Source of the DNA: Actinomycetota bacterium
GTDB lineage: Bacteria; Actinomycetota; Actinomycetes; JACCUZ01
NCBI GenBank assembly: GCA_030841245.1
Contig: JAVEDG010000425.1
Coordinates: forward strand, 1 to 5,307
Direction of reading: 5' to 3'
Length of the DNA: 5,307 nt
This document shows, piece after piece, positions 5,080 through 5,307 of the stretch. Within the stretch, counting starts at the first letter, position 1. Every line of letters begins with the position of its first letter. The position numbers were made by a program, and so were the translations under genes. The notes beneath the pieces are model-generated. The model was not told where the DNA came from and ran no database searches. It saw nothing but the letters and a program-made list of their open reading frames with translations.

Positions 5080-5307
5080 ATGGCACGTCACGACGGCGCT
5101 GCGCACCGCCGTGCACCCGCGGGGGGCGACGCCCCAGGCATCCCCGAGTTCGACGCCGAGACCGACAGCTGGCCGGACGCACCGCCTCTCGAGGACGACG
5201 ACGCAGCCGCCGACGCCCGCTACGACGACGGGTTCGACCGCCTCGGTCTCGACCTGGTCGAGGACGACGACCCCGAAGACCCCGGCGCCGACGAGCTTGC
5301 GCGTCCG
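5080..5307 (+). CDS. Hypothetical protein with acidic N-terminus, 3' end beyond the window
   Basis: An open frame of 76 codons from ATG 5080 runs off the right edge without a stop. Support comes from a GGAGG site nine bases upstream, strong G/C preference at third codon positions and divergent placement from hisI. The visible part starts MARHDGAAHRRAPAGGDAPG, with a short basic patch (R10-R11). It then turns strongly acidic: 18 Asp and 6 Glu against 6 Arg and no Lys, with clusters EDDD (38-41) and EDDDPED (61-67). There is no signal peptide or membrane segment so far; the region is probably disordered and may precede a folded domain outside the window. I do not recognise the family. Its position beside hisI-trp says nothing firm about function. 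Confidence 0.7.
   Translation, partial: MARHDGAAHRRAPAGGDAPGIPEFDAETDSWPDAPPLEDDDAAADARYDDGFDRLGLDLVEDDDPEDPGADELARP

Noticed and set aside
1..5307. tRNA or rRNA genes, CRISPR repeats, insertion-sequence ends, phage or defence genes
   Set aside because: None were seen; nearly the whole window is accounted for by conserved biosynthetic genes and their close neighbours.

Overview
The window is a stretch of high-GC DNA, with strong G/C preference at third codon positions, from an actinobacterium. It carries most of a hisI-trp gene cluster on the minus strand and the start of one divergent gene on the plus strand. Assignment to the Actinomycetota rests on the gene order and on two small membrane-protein families that I associate with trp clusters of that phylum. 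One is the Trp-biosynthesis-associated membrane protein (TIGR02234/PF09534 type) and the other the HGxxPAAW (DUF6704-like) protein. I cannot assign a genus.

Layout, in minus-strand transcription order from right to left: hisI (4991-4575, phosphoribosyl-AMP cyclohydrolase), trpE (4528-3017, anthranilate synthase component I), a four-helix Trp-associated membrane protein (3020-2481), an HGxxPAAW two-helix membrane protein (2423-2130), a 166-bp gap rich in inverted repeats (2129-1964), trpC (1963-1157, indole-3-glycerol-phosphate synthase) and trpB (1160 to the left edge, tryptophan synthase beta chain, cut off near its C-terminus). Two junctions, trpE/membrane protein and trpC/trpB, are 4-bp ATGA overlaps in which the second gene has no evident Shine-Dalgarno sequence. 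This suggests translational coupling. On the plus strand a gene with a good ribosome binding site starts at 5080 and runs off the right edge. Its first 76 residues are strongly acidic and unrecognised.

TrpE makes anthranilate from chorismate, TrpC closes the indole ring, and TrpB (with TrpA, presumably just beyond the left edge) condenses indole with serine. HisI catalyses the third step of histidine synthesis. trpG, trpD, trpF/priA and trpA are not in the window. The roles of the two membrane proteins are unknown.

This is mostly a well-known type of locus, and I do not see a clear new system such as a defence island, mobile element or CRISPR. The best leads are the gap before trpC, which holds a near-palindrome over a possible -10 element and several potential hairpins, the two uncharacterised membrane proteins embedded in the cluster, and the divergent acidic gene.
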